From Globisporangium splendens (Eukaryota > Oomycota > Peronosporomycetes > Pythiales > Pythiaceae): DNA of 64,000 nt. The stretch covers positions 124,001 through 188,000 of the forward strand of contig VFIW01000063.1 of NCBI GenBank assembly GCA_006386115.1, read 5' to 3'. This document shows positions 10,162 to 21,490 of the stretch, in pieces; the stretch's first letter is position 1, and every line of letters starts with the position of its first letter. Position numbers and translations under genes: made by a program. The notes under the pieces were generated by a model, which saw only the letters and a program-made list of their open reading frames with translations, made no database searches and was not told where the DNA came from.

Positions 10162-11179
10162 ATGAGCGTCGCATGGAGCTTGTATGCTCATAAGAGGGTT
10201 CTCGTGGTCTTGCTGCTGCTCACATGTCTGCTGGAAAACATTCGCGTTGTTCATAGCTCCAACACGGTACGCTCACTTCTTGCCATTGTGGAGTGTTCAC
10301 AACACGCGATTATGCAGTAATCGGACTCACGTTGTCACTGTTCCATTGCGCACGCCTCCAATCTCGCAGCAAACGTACGGCATCTACGGTGCCATCCAAT
10401 CCCTCGACAAGAAGACAACGATCGAGTGGCTTGCGGAACAGTGCTACGCCGGGTTCGCGCTCAACAGTTGCGAAGATCTGAACTCTACGGCGGGTTTCCA
10501 CAAGGAGTACGCGCTTGAGACGCAGTTCACGGATCCGAGCAAGCAGAAGCAGCAGTTCTGTCTGCAGTGTTGCACAAAACCCGTGCCGCTGACCGGTGCT
10601 GACGAGACGTGGAATCTGTCGTGTCCACTCAACGATCTTCAGTGGCTGAGCGTTAGCCAAGATCGACGCGTGTTCCGGTTCGCGCGCCGCAACACGCTGT
10701 CGGACGAGACGATTATCGAATGCTCCATGCCGAATCGCACGCAGTTGACGTATCTGAGCGGATACGCGCTTACGCTGTACATCATTGAGCGCACAGCGTC
10801 CTTCGGTGCGAACTATTGGCGCAGTGTTGTCAATTGCTCGGTCCAGATCACTGAAAGCACGATGCCGCCGACCGCATTCAACGAGGTGATCCGCATCCGG
10901 TCGATCCCGACGCCGCAAACGCGTCCCACGGCGTGGGTAATGCCAACAATGCTCTGCGTCGTTGCCATCGTTGTCGTCATGAGTGTGCCAGTGTACAAAG
11001 GGGGCATTCACGGACACCAGTGCCTGCATTGCGGCTCGTGGCTCGTCTACTGGAACCACATGTGCTGGATCTGCGTCTGTATTAGCTGCAAACTGCATCC
11101 ACCTCCCGCAAAGATCTACGTGGACAATGGAAAGCCTCACGATGGGAAAACGGATGTGAGTGATGGGAGCGATTCATGA
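10162..11179 (+). CDS. Predicted secreted/type I membrane protein with Cys-rich tail, unknown family
   Basis: Two exons join in phase 0: 10162-10266 and 10370-11179, giving 304 residues. The start at 10162 is chosen because exon 1 then encodes a classic signal peptide (VLVVLLLLTCLL core). The alternative frame running through the intron does not. The ectodomain (about residues 36-245) has several cysteines and N-glycosylation sequons (NST, NLS, NRT, NCS). A hydrophobic segment, VMPTMLCVVAIVVVMSVPVY, is a likely membrane anchor. After it comes a dense Cys/Trp stretch beginning HQCLHC and ending CWICVCISC, with paired CxxC motifs, which could bind zinc or be palmitoylated. The tail is Asp/Gly-rich. 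I recognise no family. It lies just downstream of the ABC relic. Confidence 0.75.
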
Positions 11180-11306
11180 GAAGGCATCGCATTGGCTGAT
11201 AAGTTGTATTTTGATCCTCCTGTTACCCCGGCTTATTCTCCATTATGAGGCGATTCAAAGACCTCAGTGGCTTCCGCCAGAGCCAATTTGTCGATTCTTG
11301 CGGCGC

Positions 11307-12758
11307 TTAGCGGATTCTCCGGGCTTTCGAGGTCGGCGTTGCGTCGATTTGGTCCAAGTCCGGCAACAGGGCTTCCAATCGCTTTCGGTACTCGAAATCC
11401 TTTGCCAGCGGGTTGCGTTCCAAGTACAGCGTGCGCAGCTTTTTGAGGGGTACCAAATGGTTCGTTTCACTGAACCTCTCCACTTGGTTATCGTTAAGCC
11501 ACAAGTCCTCGAGCTCCGTCAGACTCTGAATATCCTCCGGAATCTCCGTGATTCGATTCGCACCGACATCCATCACTGTCAAGTTTTTCTGCATGCGCAA
11601 TAAGAAGTGACTCACATTGTGCAACAACATCACGGCGCAGAATACCAAAGCAACACAGTCACGTACCAGGTGCGCAACACCCTCGAGCTTCGTGATGCCG
11701 TTGTGGCTCAAGTAGAGTTCTTCCAGCGCCAGCGTGTTCTCGAACCCTTCGACCTTCTCCAATCGATTACTCTGCCCATGCATCAACAGTATGGAGCCAA
11801 CACCATCAATCAGCATTTCCTAAAACAAAGAAACAACAAAACAAAGCATATGGCGAACATACCTGGACGCTGATGATTCGAAGCTTCTTGAGAAAGTCCA
11901 GTCCCTGGATCTTCGTGATCTTGTTTTTGCCCAACCAGAGCTGCTCGAGGTTCTCGAGACCTTCGAGTCCCTCAATATCGCGCAGGCGGTTGGCGCCCAG
12001 GTCCAGTTTCTTCAGCGTCGTCAAGTGCGTGAGCCCCGAGATCTTCTTGAGCTTGTTGTTGGCGACGTAGAGCTCTTCCAGCTTGGTCAAGTGGCTCAGG
12101 TCCGGGATCACGCGGATCTCATTGAACGACAAGTCGAGCACACGTAGGTTCACGAGCGCATCGAGGCACGAGATCTTCTGGATCTGGTTGTCGTACAGCT
12201 CGAGATGCTCCAGTTGCACGAGCGACGCGATGCCGTCCATGGATCTCAGCAGGTTCGAACGGATATGCAGGCGCTAATTTGCGAAAAACAGTGAGTACAT
12301 CACAGCACAATACATCCGTTAGTGCTGGACTATGATAGAACCATGCGCTTTGGCGTTCTTCTTGCGTACCTCGAGTTTGGGCATATCTTCCAGTCCGTTG
12401 ATCTCCGTGGCCTTCAGACCCGATGTGCCCACGTAGTACACGTCCTGTTATCCCACCAGCAAATGCACACAATCAGTTTAAACCGCCATTGACCGCCTCA
12501 CCCCGCAGAAAACGACATGCTATTCGAGCATGAGTATCCGCAAAGCGTGCTTACCTCGGCGTCTCTGTCGAACTCGACGCATTCCGTGAGCTTGTTGACG
12601 ACTGGCGGCGCTTCTTCATGCTCTCCTTCGTCATCGTGGGCGCCAACAGAAACGCCGGCGGCTGGTGTGATCGCTTGCTGCTGGCCGGTGACCACGCGCG
12701 CGGTCTTCGGGGCGCTCGCAGACGCGTCGCCGCCTTCGTTCACGTTGCTGCTGCTCAT
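11307..12758 (-). CDS. Leucine-rich-repeat PP1 regulatory subunit, SDS22/PPP1R7-like
   Basis: Five exons on the minus strand join in phase: 12758-12555, 12444-12370, 12273-11863, 11771-11667 and 11588-11307. They encode 358 residues, close to the length of human PPP1R7. After an acidic N-terminus come about eleven SDS22-class repeats of the type LxxLxxLxLxxNxIxxI (for example LEELYVANNKLKKISGL). The LRR cap reads LYLERNPLAKDFEYRKRL, then PDLDQIDAT, as in SDS22. SDS22 binds protein phosphatase 1 catalytic subunit and is needed for PP1 maturation and chromosome segregation. Introns fall at repeat boundaries. Flagellar LRR proteins look similar, but the cap favours SDS22. Confidence 0.92.
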
Positions 12759-13223
12759 TTTGCACTTCTTTGAAAAAGTGGTCACGCATGTTGCCATTCC
12801 ACATCCTAGTTTAACCTCAGCATGTGAGTGATGTGTCACTCTTAATATAGTGTGGTGGGGACAATTTGGTACACTAATTTAGGGAGTGTAGCTCGTTGTG
12901 AAGAGAGCCATTTTGGTTTGTGTTTTGCTGAGAGCAAGGCGAAACTAAAACGACACCTGCAGCAGAGACACCTCCGCGCGCGCTCTCTCTCAGTCAAAGC
13001 AGCAGCAGGTAGGCGTCCTCAGTGTGTGGACCACGAGTGCCAACTGTGCGTACGAGCGGCTGCTCATTCCCTCTGCAGCGCTCTATGAGAAATCACCACA
13101 AGTAGAAACTTGGGAGTGGCGTTTTTGACGGTCGTTTTGCTTTTCGTTGTTGCTGGGGAAACAGGCAGAGAGGGTCGAAGGAATAAGCACATACTCGCTC
13201 ACATATATACGAGAAGACGCGAG
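12759..13223. other. Divergent intergenic region between SDS22-like and DIX genes
   Basis: This 465-bp region separates two divergently transcribed genes and should hold both promoters. A GCTCATTCC at 13062-13070 resembles the first half of the oomycete initiator consensus and sits about 155 bp before the DIX start codon. That match is weak. Confidence 0.5.
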
Positions 13224-14468
13224 ATGGAGGGCATGCTCAACTACTTCATTCCGGAAGACGGCGACTCGTCCGACCACTTGAACGTCGTGCCGCTGCCGCG
13301 TGTCGAGCAGTTGAAGCTGCAGCACGTCAAAAAGGTGCGTCAGCTGCTTTACCCTTGCGTCGCAAAGACGCTATTGAGAATGACGCTCTGCTACAACTTT
13401 GTTTGTGCTCGTGGCGTGCAGGTGTTCCCCCTCCCAGGGCAATTCCATTTTCGCTTCAAGACGCCATTTGAAGGCACATACGGTGCGTCGTGTGAACAAA
13501 TTAGATTGTGCCAAAGGCGGCCTGCTAACTTCGTTTTTCTTCTATTCTGTGCAGTTTGGCTGGACGTCGTGGACGATTCGGACGCAGTTCCTGATTTCAA
13601 CGGACTGGTGATTAGTAAAATCGCTCGTGTGCAAAGCGAGAGTTCGACGCGGCCAGCCGAGCGCGTGACCTCCAATGCGGTGCCTGCGAACGCCCCTGAT
13701 CTCATCCAGACGTCTCATGAGCCTGAGCCAGGTAAGCTCAGCTATAAGTTTATAACTTTGTTTTTCTGCTGATCTTGTGCCGAATGACTCATTCTCCTCT
13801 TTGACTTAGCGAAACGAGAAGACGTTCCTGCGACACCAAAAGCATTCAATGACGACCTCGTTGGCTTGGTACGTCCTTGCACACAATTTCATTGGGTCAC
13901 GCAATTCATATGCCACTCTAATGGCGCTTGCACCTCCTGCGTTATGGCATGTGTGTATGTAGCTCTCGGATCCTGTGCCAACCACTGCCGCACCTGCATC
14001 CACATCGTCCGCTCCACCAACCCCGCCACCTCAGGTGATGAATATTCAAACGTTCACAATTTTGGTCTCTGTGCTGATCGTGGCTCATTTAAATCTGAGT
14101 AGGCGAATCCTGTGCCTCAAGATCCGTTCAATCTGTTCATGGGCAGGTCGTCGGTCCAATCGTCGCCGATGCGCCCCATGCCGTCGCCGATGAATGCAGC
14201 TCGTGGTCCTCCAGGTTCGAATCCTGGTCCTGGCGCATTTGGTGGCAATCCAGGGGGTTTTAACCCAATGGGTGGCGCGCCTCGAGCGGGCGGAAGCATG
14301 GGGATCAGCCAGATGCACATGGGCATGAACCAAGTGCCGAACCCGCACCAACAGCAGCAACAGGCTGCCAACAGCTTCCAGGGACTTCAATGGGGAGGCA
14401 TGGGCGCGGGTCCACAGCAGCAACAGCGGAATCCCATGCAGCAAAACCCAACCAACCGACAATGGTGA
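13224..14468 (+). CDS. DIX-domain-like protein with Met/Gly/Gln-rich tail
   Basis: Six exons join in phase: 13224-13334, 13422-13482, 13555-13731, 13810-13868, 13963-14034 and 14103-14468, giving 281 residues. The first 85 residues, assembled across three exons, resemble a DIX domain. They start with a LNYFIPEDG strand, then a basic KLQHVKK turn before PGQFHFRFKTPF, then YVWLDVVDDSDAVPDFNG and a final LVISKIARV strand. This is the order seen in Dishevelled and Axin (phenylalanine-rich strand, acidic DDxxxLPxFxG, closing strand). DIX domains polymerise head-to-tail and build cell-polarity condensates. The tail is disordered (Pro/Ser, then Gly/Met/Gln with NPGGFNPMGG). Partners are unknown. The DIX call rests on pattern reading only. 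Confidence 0.75.
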
Positions 14469-15054
14469 GCGCCTTCTAAATGCTAGGAACCGCACGAGTG
14501 CCAACAACGAATTACGCAGCCTTTTAGATGGTGCATGAAGCTGCTGTTTACGGTATACTCCCATAAATAACCATGATCATAACATGCATTTTCATCCAAT
14601 CAATATAGCGTTTATGATAATGCATCGTTTTTGATTGGGTAGATTATGTTTTTTCTTTTTGGTTTCCATTTTATTAATGTGTACTCTACGGTGCGTAGTA
14701 TCTTTGCAGTAAAAGGCGCATAATGCTGACGAAGAGACGGAAGAAAGCAGCGCCGTGCAGATAACGCAACAAAGAGCAGCCACTGCATCCATTGGTACGT
14801 GCATCTACGCACAGAGCACAGAGGTTGCGTGCACGAAGCGCTACTCGTGCAGTTTGCATGTGCCTTCCTGTGTGTTGTGCTGCCTGCGCAATGGAAGCAA
14901 CCCGCGGAATGCGCAGCTGCACTGACCCTTTTGTTTCTATAATTTCCATTCAGAGCACACATCGACAAGGCTTCTTTCTAGCAGGCGTTCCAGCAGATCC
15001 AAGGGAGACTACAGAGCACACACTCCTTTCGAGCGAAGAAGGCGCTGCGCAGTC
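14469..15054. other. Intergenic, no gene seen
   Basis: The 3' flank of the DIX gene and the promoter/leader of the MAP kinase. The first 200 bp are AT-rich. No RNA gene or coherent coding frame was found. Confidence 0.5.
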
Positions 15055-16564
15055 ATGTCGATCGAAATGTCGCGGTACGGACCAGATTACCACTGCGTCA
15101 CGATCTCGAGAAACGTCTTCGAAGTGCGCTCGCATTACGTGAATTTGCGTCCCGTTGGCGGCGGCTCCTACGGAATCGTGTGTTCAGCTGAAGACACGGT
15201 AAGAAAAGTGCCATTGCTAGCTGGTGCTAATGGGAACGCACACGATCGTAATGCCGATTTCTTTGTTACTAACTGTATGGACCTCCTGTCTGTGCAGCTT
15301 CGCGGTCGAAAAGTCGCGATCAAGAAGATCACCGACGTGTTTGACGATCTGACGGATGCGAAGCGCATCTTGCGCGAGATGAAGCTGCTGCGGCACTTGG
15401 GCGTGCACGAAAACGTCATCAACGTGCGTCCGCGACACGTCTGCATGATTTACTGACGTCCCTAACGACAGCTCGACTTTCTATCTTATGCCTCTGTAGA
15501 TCCTCGATGTGATCTTGATCCCGCCAAATGTGATGGATTTCCACGACATTTACATCGTCACGGACCTCATGGAGAGCGACTTGGAGCGCATCATCAGCTC
15601 GTCGCAGCCGCTGTCGGACGCGCACTTCCAGTACTTTTTGTACCAGATCCTGCGCGGCATGAAGTTCATCCACTCGGGCAACGTGCTCCACCGCGACCTC
15701 AAGCCCTCAAATCTGCTCGTGAACTCGAATTGCGACCTGTCCATTTGCGATTTCGGCCTCGCGCGCGGCGTCGAGATGGCGCACAACGAGGACCTGACCG
15801 AGTACGTCGTCACGCGGTGGTACCGCGCGCCGGAGCTGTTGGCCGACTGCCAGAACTACAACGACGCCGTTGACATGTGGGCCATCGGCTGCATCTTCGC
15901 CGAGATGCTGCGCCGCCGGCCGTTCTTCACGGGTCGCGACCCGTCCGACCAGCTCCACATGATCATCCGCGTGCTCGGTTCGCCCACGGAGGAAGAGATG
16001 AGCTTCGTACCGCATGAGGCCGCCAAGAAAGCCATCTTGCAGCACGGGTATTACCCAAAGGTAACCCTGTGGTTACGTTTTGTGTTGACAGGCAAACGTC
16101 TAATCGCTTGTTTGCTCAAGTTTAACCATCTTTGCAATATGCACTTGTTTGTTGCAATTGAATAGCGTGCGCTGAGCGAGTTTTTTCCCGATGCGAACCC
16201 GATGGCGATCGATTTGCTGAGCAAGATGCTGAAATTCAATCCGGACGAGCGGATCACTGTCGTGCAGGCACTCGCGCATCCGTACTTGGCACAACTCCAC
16301 AATCCGGTATCCAAATTGCAAACTTGCAGCTTGCTGTTGATGCTGCTGTTGAAAATGAGAGTGGTGGCACTGACCGTCAATTGTTGTTTACTTGTTTATT
16401 TGCTTGCACAGGCGGACGAACCAATCTGTGCAGAGCCATTCAATTTCGATTTCGAGCGCGAGTCGCTGGACTTAGGGGTCGAGATGCCGAAAGAGGAGCT
16501 CCAGCGCCTGGTGTTCAGCGAATGTCTGTCGATTCATCAATTAGACGCCCAACAAATGCATTAG
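15055..16564 (+). CDS. TEY-type mitogen-activated protein kinase
   Basis: Five exons join in phase: 15055-15198, 15298-15423, 15500-16060, 16166-16306 and 16412-16564, giving 374 residues, normal for an ERK-type MAPK. The glycine loop is VGGGSYGIV, with VAIKK for the catalytic lysine, HRDLKPSN for the catalytic loop and CDFGLAR for the Mg-binding site. The activation loop reads [15 protein letters not shown], with the TEY dual-phosphorylation site. A CMGC insert ([20 protein letters not shown]) and a C-terminal common-docking-like acidic region follow. It would act at the end of a MAPK cascade in cytosol and nucleus. No upstream kinase lies in the window. Confidence 0.96.
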
Positions 16565-17146
16565 CAGCAGCAAGGATACGCTGGACAACAGCAAAAAGCG
16601 ACTTGCACTGCTCAAACATGCAAAGCAAGAAACAGAACGTGTCGACAAAAAGCAGCAGCACAGCACCCAAAACGCACTGTATTTGTATCCATCCCTCTTG
16701 GTTGAACCTAGCGAACAGCATATTTGCATGACAGTTTTTCTCAACACACAAGTCTCGTTTCTGTGCTGTTTGTGGTCGTGGTAATTTTTCTGAGTCGGGT
16801 TCATGCACAAGCGTAGTTTTCACTCGCTGTGCGCAAAGAAGGTGCGTTCAGTATTGTGCACCCAGACCCAAGTTAGGTGCCTCGTCTGCTGGTTCGGGCC
16901 ATTGACGATGCGTTTTTCAACGTGCGCGAGCGGCGGGAAAGAAACTGCAACAAATTGGAATAGACGTGTGTGTATTTCTTTCAACCAACGCATACAAAAG
17001 CCAAGATCATTTACCACACACAAGCCAAAAAGATCGAATCTTGCTTCGTGCTGGCAGAGTTGATGATGCGGATTTTTGACAACCGCCTTGCAGTATACAT
17101 GATGTGATCCCAGCGATGGAATGTACCCATGGACTGCAGGTATGTG

Positions 17147-17172
17147 ATCAACAACCAACGTTGGTTGTTGAT
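17147..17172. repeat. Perfect 26-bp palindrome
   Basis: The 13-nt arm ATCAACAACCAAC is followed directly by its exact reverse complement, with no spacer. It sits in the middle of a long convergent intergenic gap. It could be an extruded cruciform, a dimeric protein site or a footprint of a mobile element. Confidence 0.85.
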
Positions 17173-17179
17173 TGCATAA

Positions 17180-17215
17180 CCCTGTCGCTTGAGTGAGAAC
17201 ACACTTGCGACAGGG
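17180..17215. repeat. Stem-loop, 9-bp perfect stem
   Basis: CCCTGTCGC (17180-17188) pairs exactly with GCGACAGGG (17207-17215) across an 18-nt loop, only 7 bp after the 26-bp palindrome. Function is unknown. Confidence 0.7.
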
Positions 17216-18074
17216 ACGAAGATTCTTCTGCATGCGCACGTGCGGGTTCAAAACCGGCAGTCGTCAATTGCAAAACGCAAGCTGTTGCAGAAAAAACAGC
17301 GAGCATCCTTGCGTACACACTGTGTGGATGGGAGCGATCTCGTGCAGTATGCCCAGCAGACAAGTGTCGTTGCATTCCAGACGTACACAATGCAGGATGG
17401 TAGAATACAAGAAAGCATTGTGCGCCGCTTGAGCAACTGCGTTCCAGTCCATTCGATTGTGCATGTGAGTGTGTGTCTGCGTTGCGCTTTGATCGGATGC
17501 ATTTTGTACACAAATGGCACGGCAAAGGTGAGCAACAGCTCGTCAGACATGTCGGTGGCGTGTGACGAATAAAATGCGATTATGCCAAGCACAACAATAC
17601 ACCGAAAGTGAGGAGGATTTGCATGATAGGAGAGAAATGTGCACATAATGTTGAAGAAAACTACACAGCAAACGCGACTTGCAAAGGCTGTGCTTGCTGC
17701 ACGGCTTCCTGGAATTGTTGAAGAAGCATCCAAGTGTCGCTGAATGTTTCGACAGAGTCCATTTCGTCAGCAATAGAAAGGACCTTTTTTGCAAAATGTG
17801 TGCTTTTACCAATGCGCACGAACCCCCGAAAACAAACACACTTGCAGAGTGACGACCAAAACAAGAGCAGCAGATAATCGCAACCAACACAAACCGCTGT
17901 GCTTTGAGCTGGCGGCATCTGCACGCACGGATAATCTGAATTCGCTTTTGTACATTTGGCTCGTAGCTGTAGTCGAATCTCGAATTTCGTCTCAATATTA
18001 ACACTAATTGGCTTGTTTCGCTGCTATTCTCTTTCCTCCAGTTTGTACACTGACTGCACACGCGTCGATGGCGC

Positions 18075-19918
18075 TTAGCTCGCGGCCACCACATACAGCA
18101 TCGAGTTGGCGTGCGAGCGGCAGAGCCCGCGCTTCTTGACGTGCTTGGTGCAGTCGTCCACGCGGCACTTGCGCTTGCCGCCGTGCGCCGTGCACAGGTC
18201 CTGGCGCACGACGCCCTTATGGCACCCGGCCATACTGCAGCGCTTGCCGCCGCCGTGGCGGATGCACAGCCCCATACTGCGCTGGATGTTGGAACACCCG
18301 CGCTCGCGGCAGATGCGGCCACCGCCGTGCGCGACGCACAGCCCCTTGCTCTGTGCGCCCCGCGTGCACCCTTTCTTCTGACACCGTCGGCCGCCGCCGT
18401 GGCTGATGCACTTGCCGCGCGTCACGGCGTTGCTCGTGCACTCTGGGAAACTGCACAGCTTCTTCTCGCGTCTGCCGTCGAACGCGTCGCTAGTCCTGGC
18501 GGCACCACCATTACTGCGACTGACACCATGGCTAAAGAACGCCTCTTCTCCTTCGTCTTCGCTCAGGCGATGGGTGTGTGGATGGTGGAACTGCAGCGGG
18601 GAACTCGGTCCAGACGATGACGACGGCGAGTGGCTCTGTTGCTGCTCCAGTAGCAGCGCATGTGCCGAGTCCGCGAGCGAGTTCAGCGATGCCTCTCGGT
18701 CGTTTGGTTCCAGCCTGCTTCAAAAGGAACAAAGATGCCACAACGGGTTAGAGACAAAACAAATAAATGGTTTGAAGAGCTACAAACAAGGACAATCACT
18801 CACCATTGCTGGATCGCGTGGGTTTCTGACGGCGGCGCGAGCATGCTCCGCGAACGCAGCGTGAACGCCGTTTGCGCGTCGGCCGAGCTGCTGCGCACCA
18901 AGTTTCCGCGCGGCATGTTCTCTGAGCTGAGCACGTAGAGCGGGGTGGCTGTGGGCTCGGGCGTGCTGTTATGATCGCCTCCAGCCCTGAATGAGAACGT
19001 CATGGCGTCCGACGGACACGACGCTGAACGATGGTACGGGAATGGACCGCCGACCTTGTCTGCATGAGGGAAGGACGCGTCGTCGGGACGCGGCAGCGAT
19101 ATTGCCAGCGCCGCCAGCGACGGGAGTGTTGTTGTCGGGGACGCCTTCGCCGACAACGTGGGCGACTCTAATCCGTTGTGGGGGCGGATTGGCGCGAGTG
19201 TGAATGGAGGCGGTGCCACGAAGCCCGCACGGTTGTTGGTTGGGAACACCTGGCGGATCGACTCGCTCGCAGTCAACGGGAAGCCGCGCTGCGGTGGAGA
19301 AGGCAGCGCATCGCCACGGGGTGAGGACGTGGCCGACGACGCCCACACACGCGGCGAGAGTGGCGGCGTGCCAGGGAGCCCCGTGAGACTCGGCAGACGG
19401 ATCCCCGAGTCGCTCCCGAAGGACGCGCTTCTCGCGATGCCCTTGGACGGCGACGGAATCACAGTCTCAAGCGCGTATCCGTGCGCCTGCTTGAACCGCG
19501 AGACCTGCGTCATGACTGACTGGAAGTGACTGAGCGCTGGCAGCGGACGACCGTTCTGCTGCCGCCGCTCGGCGTCCATTTCTGGCTCGTGATATGACAG
19601 ATCTAGTGCCCCCGGGGACATGGGCGACCGGCGGTCGTTGCCCGCGCCTTCAGGATCGTCGTACTGGTCCACATCCATGTACTGCGCCGAGGACGACGAG
19701 AGAGGCGCGTACTTGGCGTGCTCCGCGTGCGCGTGGTGGCTCTGGAGCTCTGGCGTTGGGGACCTCCGTGGCGTCGCATGGTGACTCTGGAAGGACGCGG
19801 CTTCGTTGCCAAAGTAGTGCTGCTGGCCGTGCGCCGACACGTCGTGACGCTGCGGGAGCTCCGAAGTGCCCATGTCGTGGGATCTTGTGCTATACAAAGA
19901 GATCTGGCGCATGCGCAA
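18075..19918 (-). CDS. HGGG-type Cys/His zinc-repeat protein, second copy
   Basis: Two main exons on the minus strand (19918-18804 and 18714-18075) join through the split codon TG|G. They give up to 584 residues. The N-terminal two thirds are Ser/Pro/His-rich and disordered. The C-terminal 115 residues hold five units of C-x4-C-x9-C-x2-H, joined by HGGG linkers (for example KCISHGGGRRC and CIRHGGGKRC). The start is uncertain. The ATG at 19918 is followed by a CAG that could be an intron acceptor. In that case translation begins at 19873 (MGTSELPQRHD) after a 5' non-coding exon whose donor would be near 19995. It shares repeat spacing with the protein at 3138-4172 but has a different N-terminal region. 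It is probably nucleic-acid-binding; the function is inferred. Confidence 0.88.
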
Positions 19919-21490
19919 AGATAAAGGGACGCGTTAGGTCCATTTTGCTTGCGACACATGCATAAAACCAGCAACTATTTGGTAAATGTGCGTACCTTGA
20001 GGATGGTGCCTGGTGACGACTTCCTACAAATGGCAAATTTAGGAAGAGAGCGAGCGAGCGAGCGAGCTTGCAGCAAAAACAAGATATGGGACTGTGGAGA
20101 CCAGCAAGATCTTGTTGGCTTGCTGCAAGCGTTTGCGGTTTGCTCTGCAGGATCAGCACCAAAGTTGTGTAACGACGCTTTTCGACGGATCACACACAGG
20201 TGCGTGCGTTTTTTTCGAATAAATCCACTGCTGCAAAGAGAGAGGGCGCTGGCCGTTACTCTTTGTTCTTGGGTGCCGCCTGCCTGCAAGTGTGCGTTTT
20301 GAAGAATAAACCACGAGTTGCAACATGCAAAGCGCTGCAAACAAGTGTGTGCGTGGGAAAAATATAAACTCCAAACTCAACATGTGGGCAGCCATCTAAT
20401 AAAAATATGGAAGGAAGGAAGGAACCACCACCGCCTTCTTCCCTCTCGTCGCTCGCTCTACAGAGAGTGTGTGCACATGTAAGACGAGTCCTTTTTTCCT
20501 GTTTACTCCACGTCCGGTATGACCGCCCACGTCAGCGGCAGATCCGGTCCCATCTCCGTGTTCCATAAGAGGTGCGTACTTGCCACAGTGGCGGTCGCCA
20601 TTTCTGCGGCCGACATGGGTAGGAGGCAACAACTCGCTGCAGACACGACTTGCAGGGTATCTTGTCGTCCAACAGCAACATAAGCAATCGAAATAAACAG
20701 GTCGCACGCAAAGAGACGCGCACTCTCACGGAAATGCAGCAACAACAAACAAGAAAGCCAGTCGCAAACAACGCGCAACTCGTGTGTCAAAAATCGCCAA
20801 TGCGCATTTCGGTGAAACTGCTCAACCCCCAAACTTGTTTTTGCTGAGAGATTCGGTTGAGATTATCTTGTTTGTGGATTATTTTAGCTGATTTTCAGCA
20901 AAGTTGAGAAACATCTGCCTCCTTCCAAATAGAAAACAACCACTTGTTTTTGCTGTTTGGATGTGTGTGTGTTATTTCACATATTTTTATCATTGTGTCG
21001 CGGATTGCAAGGGGAAAGTCTCGCTGGTTGAGTACATGGCCGAGTTGTACGGTATCCACTTCGTACCGTAGCCGCTTAAAAATCTCCACAACAATTGAGA
21101 AAGAGTGCAGCAGTCGTATTCAACGGCAACTCCTTCCTTTTTAGTTGAAGAACTCCTGATGGTCCAAAAGCTTTGATGATTGCCCCGCGATTCCAAAAGT
21201 TGCATGCACACGAACACTCCATAGTGGAAAGAACTACATAAGCATCCTCTCGCTCAAGTTTATAGCCGCAATTGCAGAAAGGAACAGCGTTGCCCAGCTT
21301 GGTTGAAGCAAGCACACGTGTTGATTCTTACTGCCTTCCTGCTTGCTGCACCTACAGTTGTGAATGTCCTGTCGGAGACGATGATCAGTCATGTTCGCTT
21401 TGCCCAGAGCGAGTGGGCTTGTCCGTCTAACGTGTGACAATATGGCTGTGGGATTGTGCGCGTTCAGCGGAACCGACAACGCGTTGGAAT
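19919..21490. other. Gene-poor intergenic stretch
   Basis: Start of the 5.4-kb region with no clear intact gene. It includes the probable 5' non-coding exon and promoter of the zinc-repeat gene near 20000-20060 and a (GAGC)n run at 20048-20067. The remaining frames are short and without motifs. Confidence 0.45.
20048..20067. repeat. (GAGC)n short tandem repeat
   Basis: Five tandem GAGC units upstream of the minus-strand zinc-repeat gene, in its likely 5' region. Confidence 0.8.

Larger units (their letters stand above)
16565..18074. other. 1.5-kb intergenic region with inverted repeats
   Basis: This gap lies between the MAPK stop and the stop of the minus-strand zinc-repeat gene, so both neighbours end here. 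It is unusually long for a convergent gap in this window. Open frames inside show no domain. Two clean inverted repeats lie at 17147-17172 and 17180-17215. Confidence 0.5.

Noticed and set aside
10310..11140. 276-codon minus-strand open frame.
   Set aside because: It is antisense to the spliced signal-peptide gene; Arg/His-rich without domains.
11772..11862. Extra coding segment EMLIDGVGS in the SDS22-like protein.
   Set aside because: It would interrupt an LRR unit. Treating 11772-11862 as one 91-nt intron restores the repeat (LRIISVQSNRLEKVEG).
14211..14227. Sequence like a tRNA T-arm (CCAGGTTCGAATCCTGG).
   Set aside because: It lies inside the Gly/Pro-rich coding exon of the DIX gene, and no D-arm, anticodon arm or acceptor stem can be drawn around it.
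17543..18322. 259-codon minus-strand open frame overlapping the zinc-repeat exon.
   Set aside because: It reads the repeats in the wrong frame and continues into non-coding DNA; the zinc frame ends at 18075.
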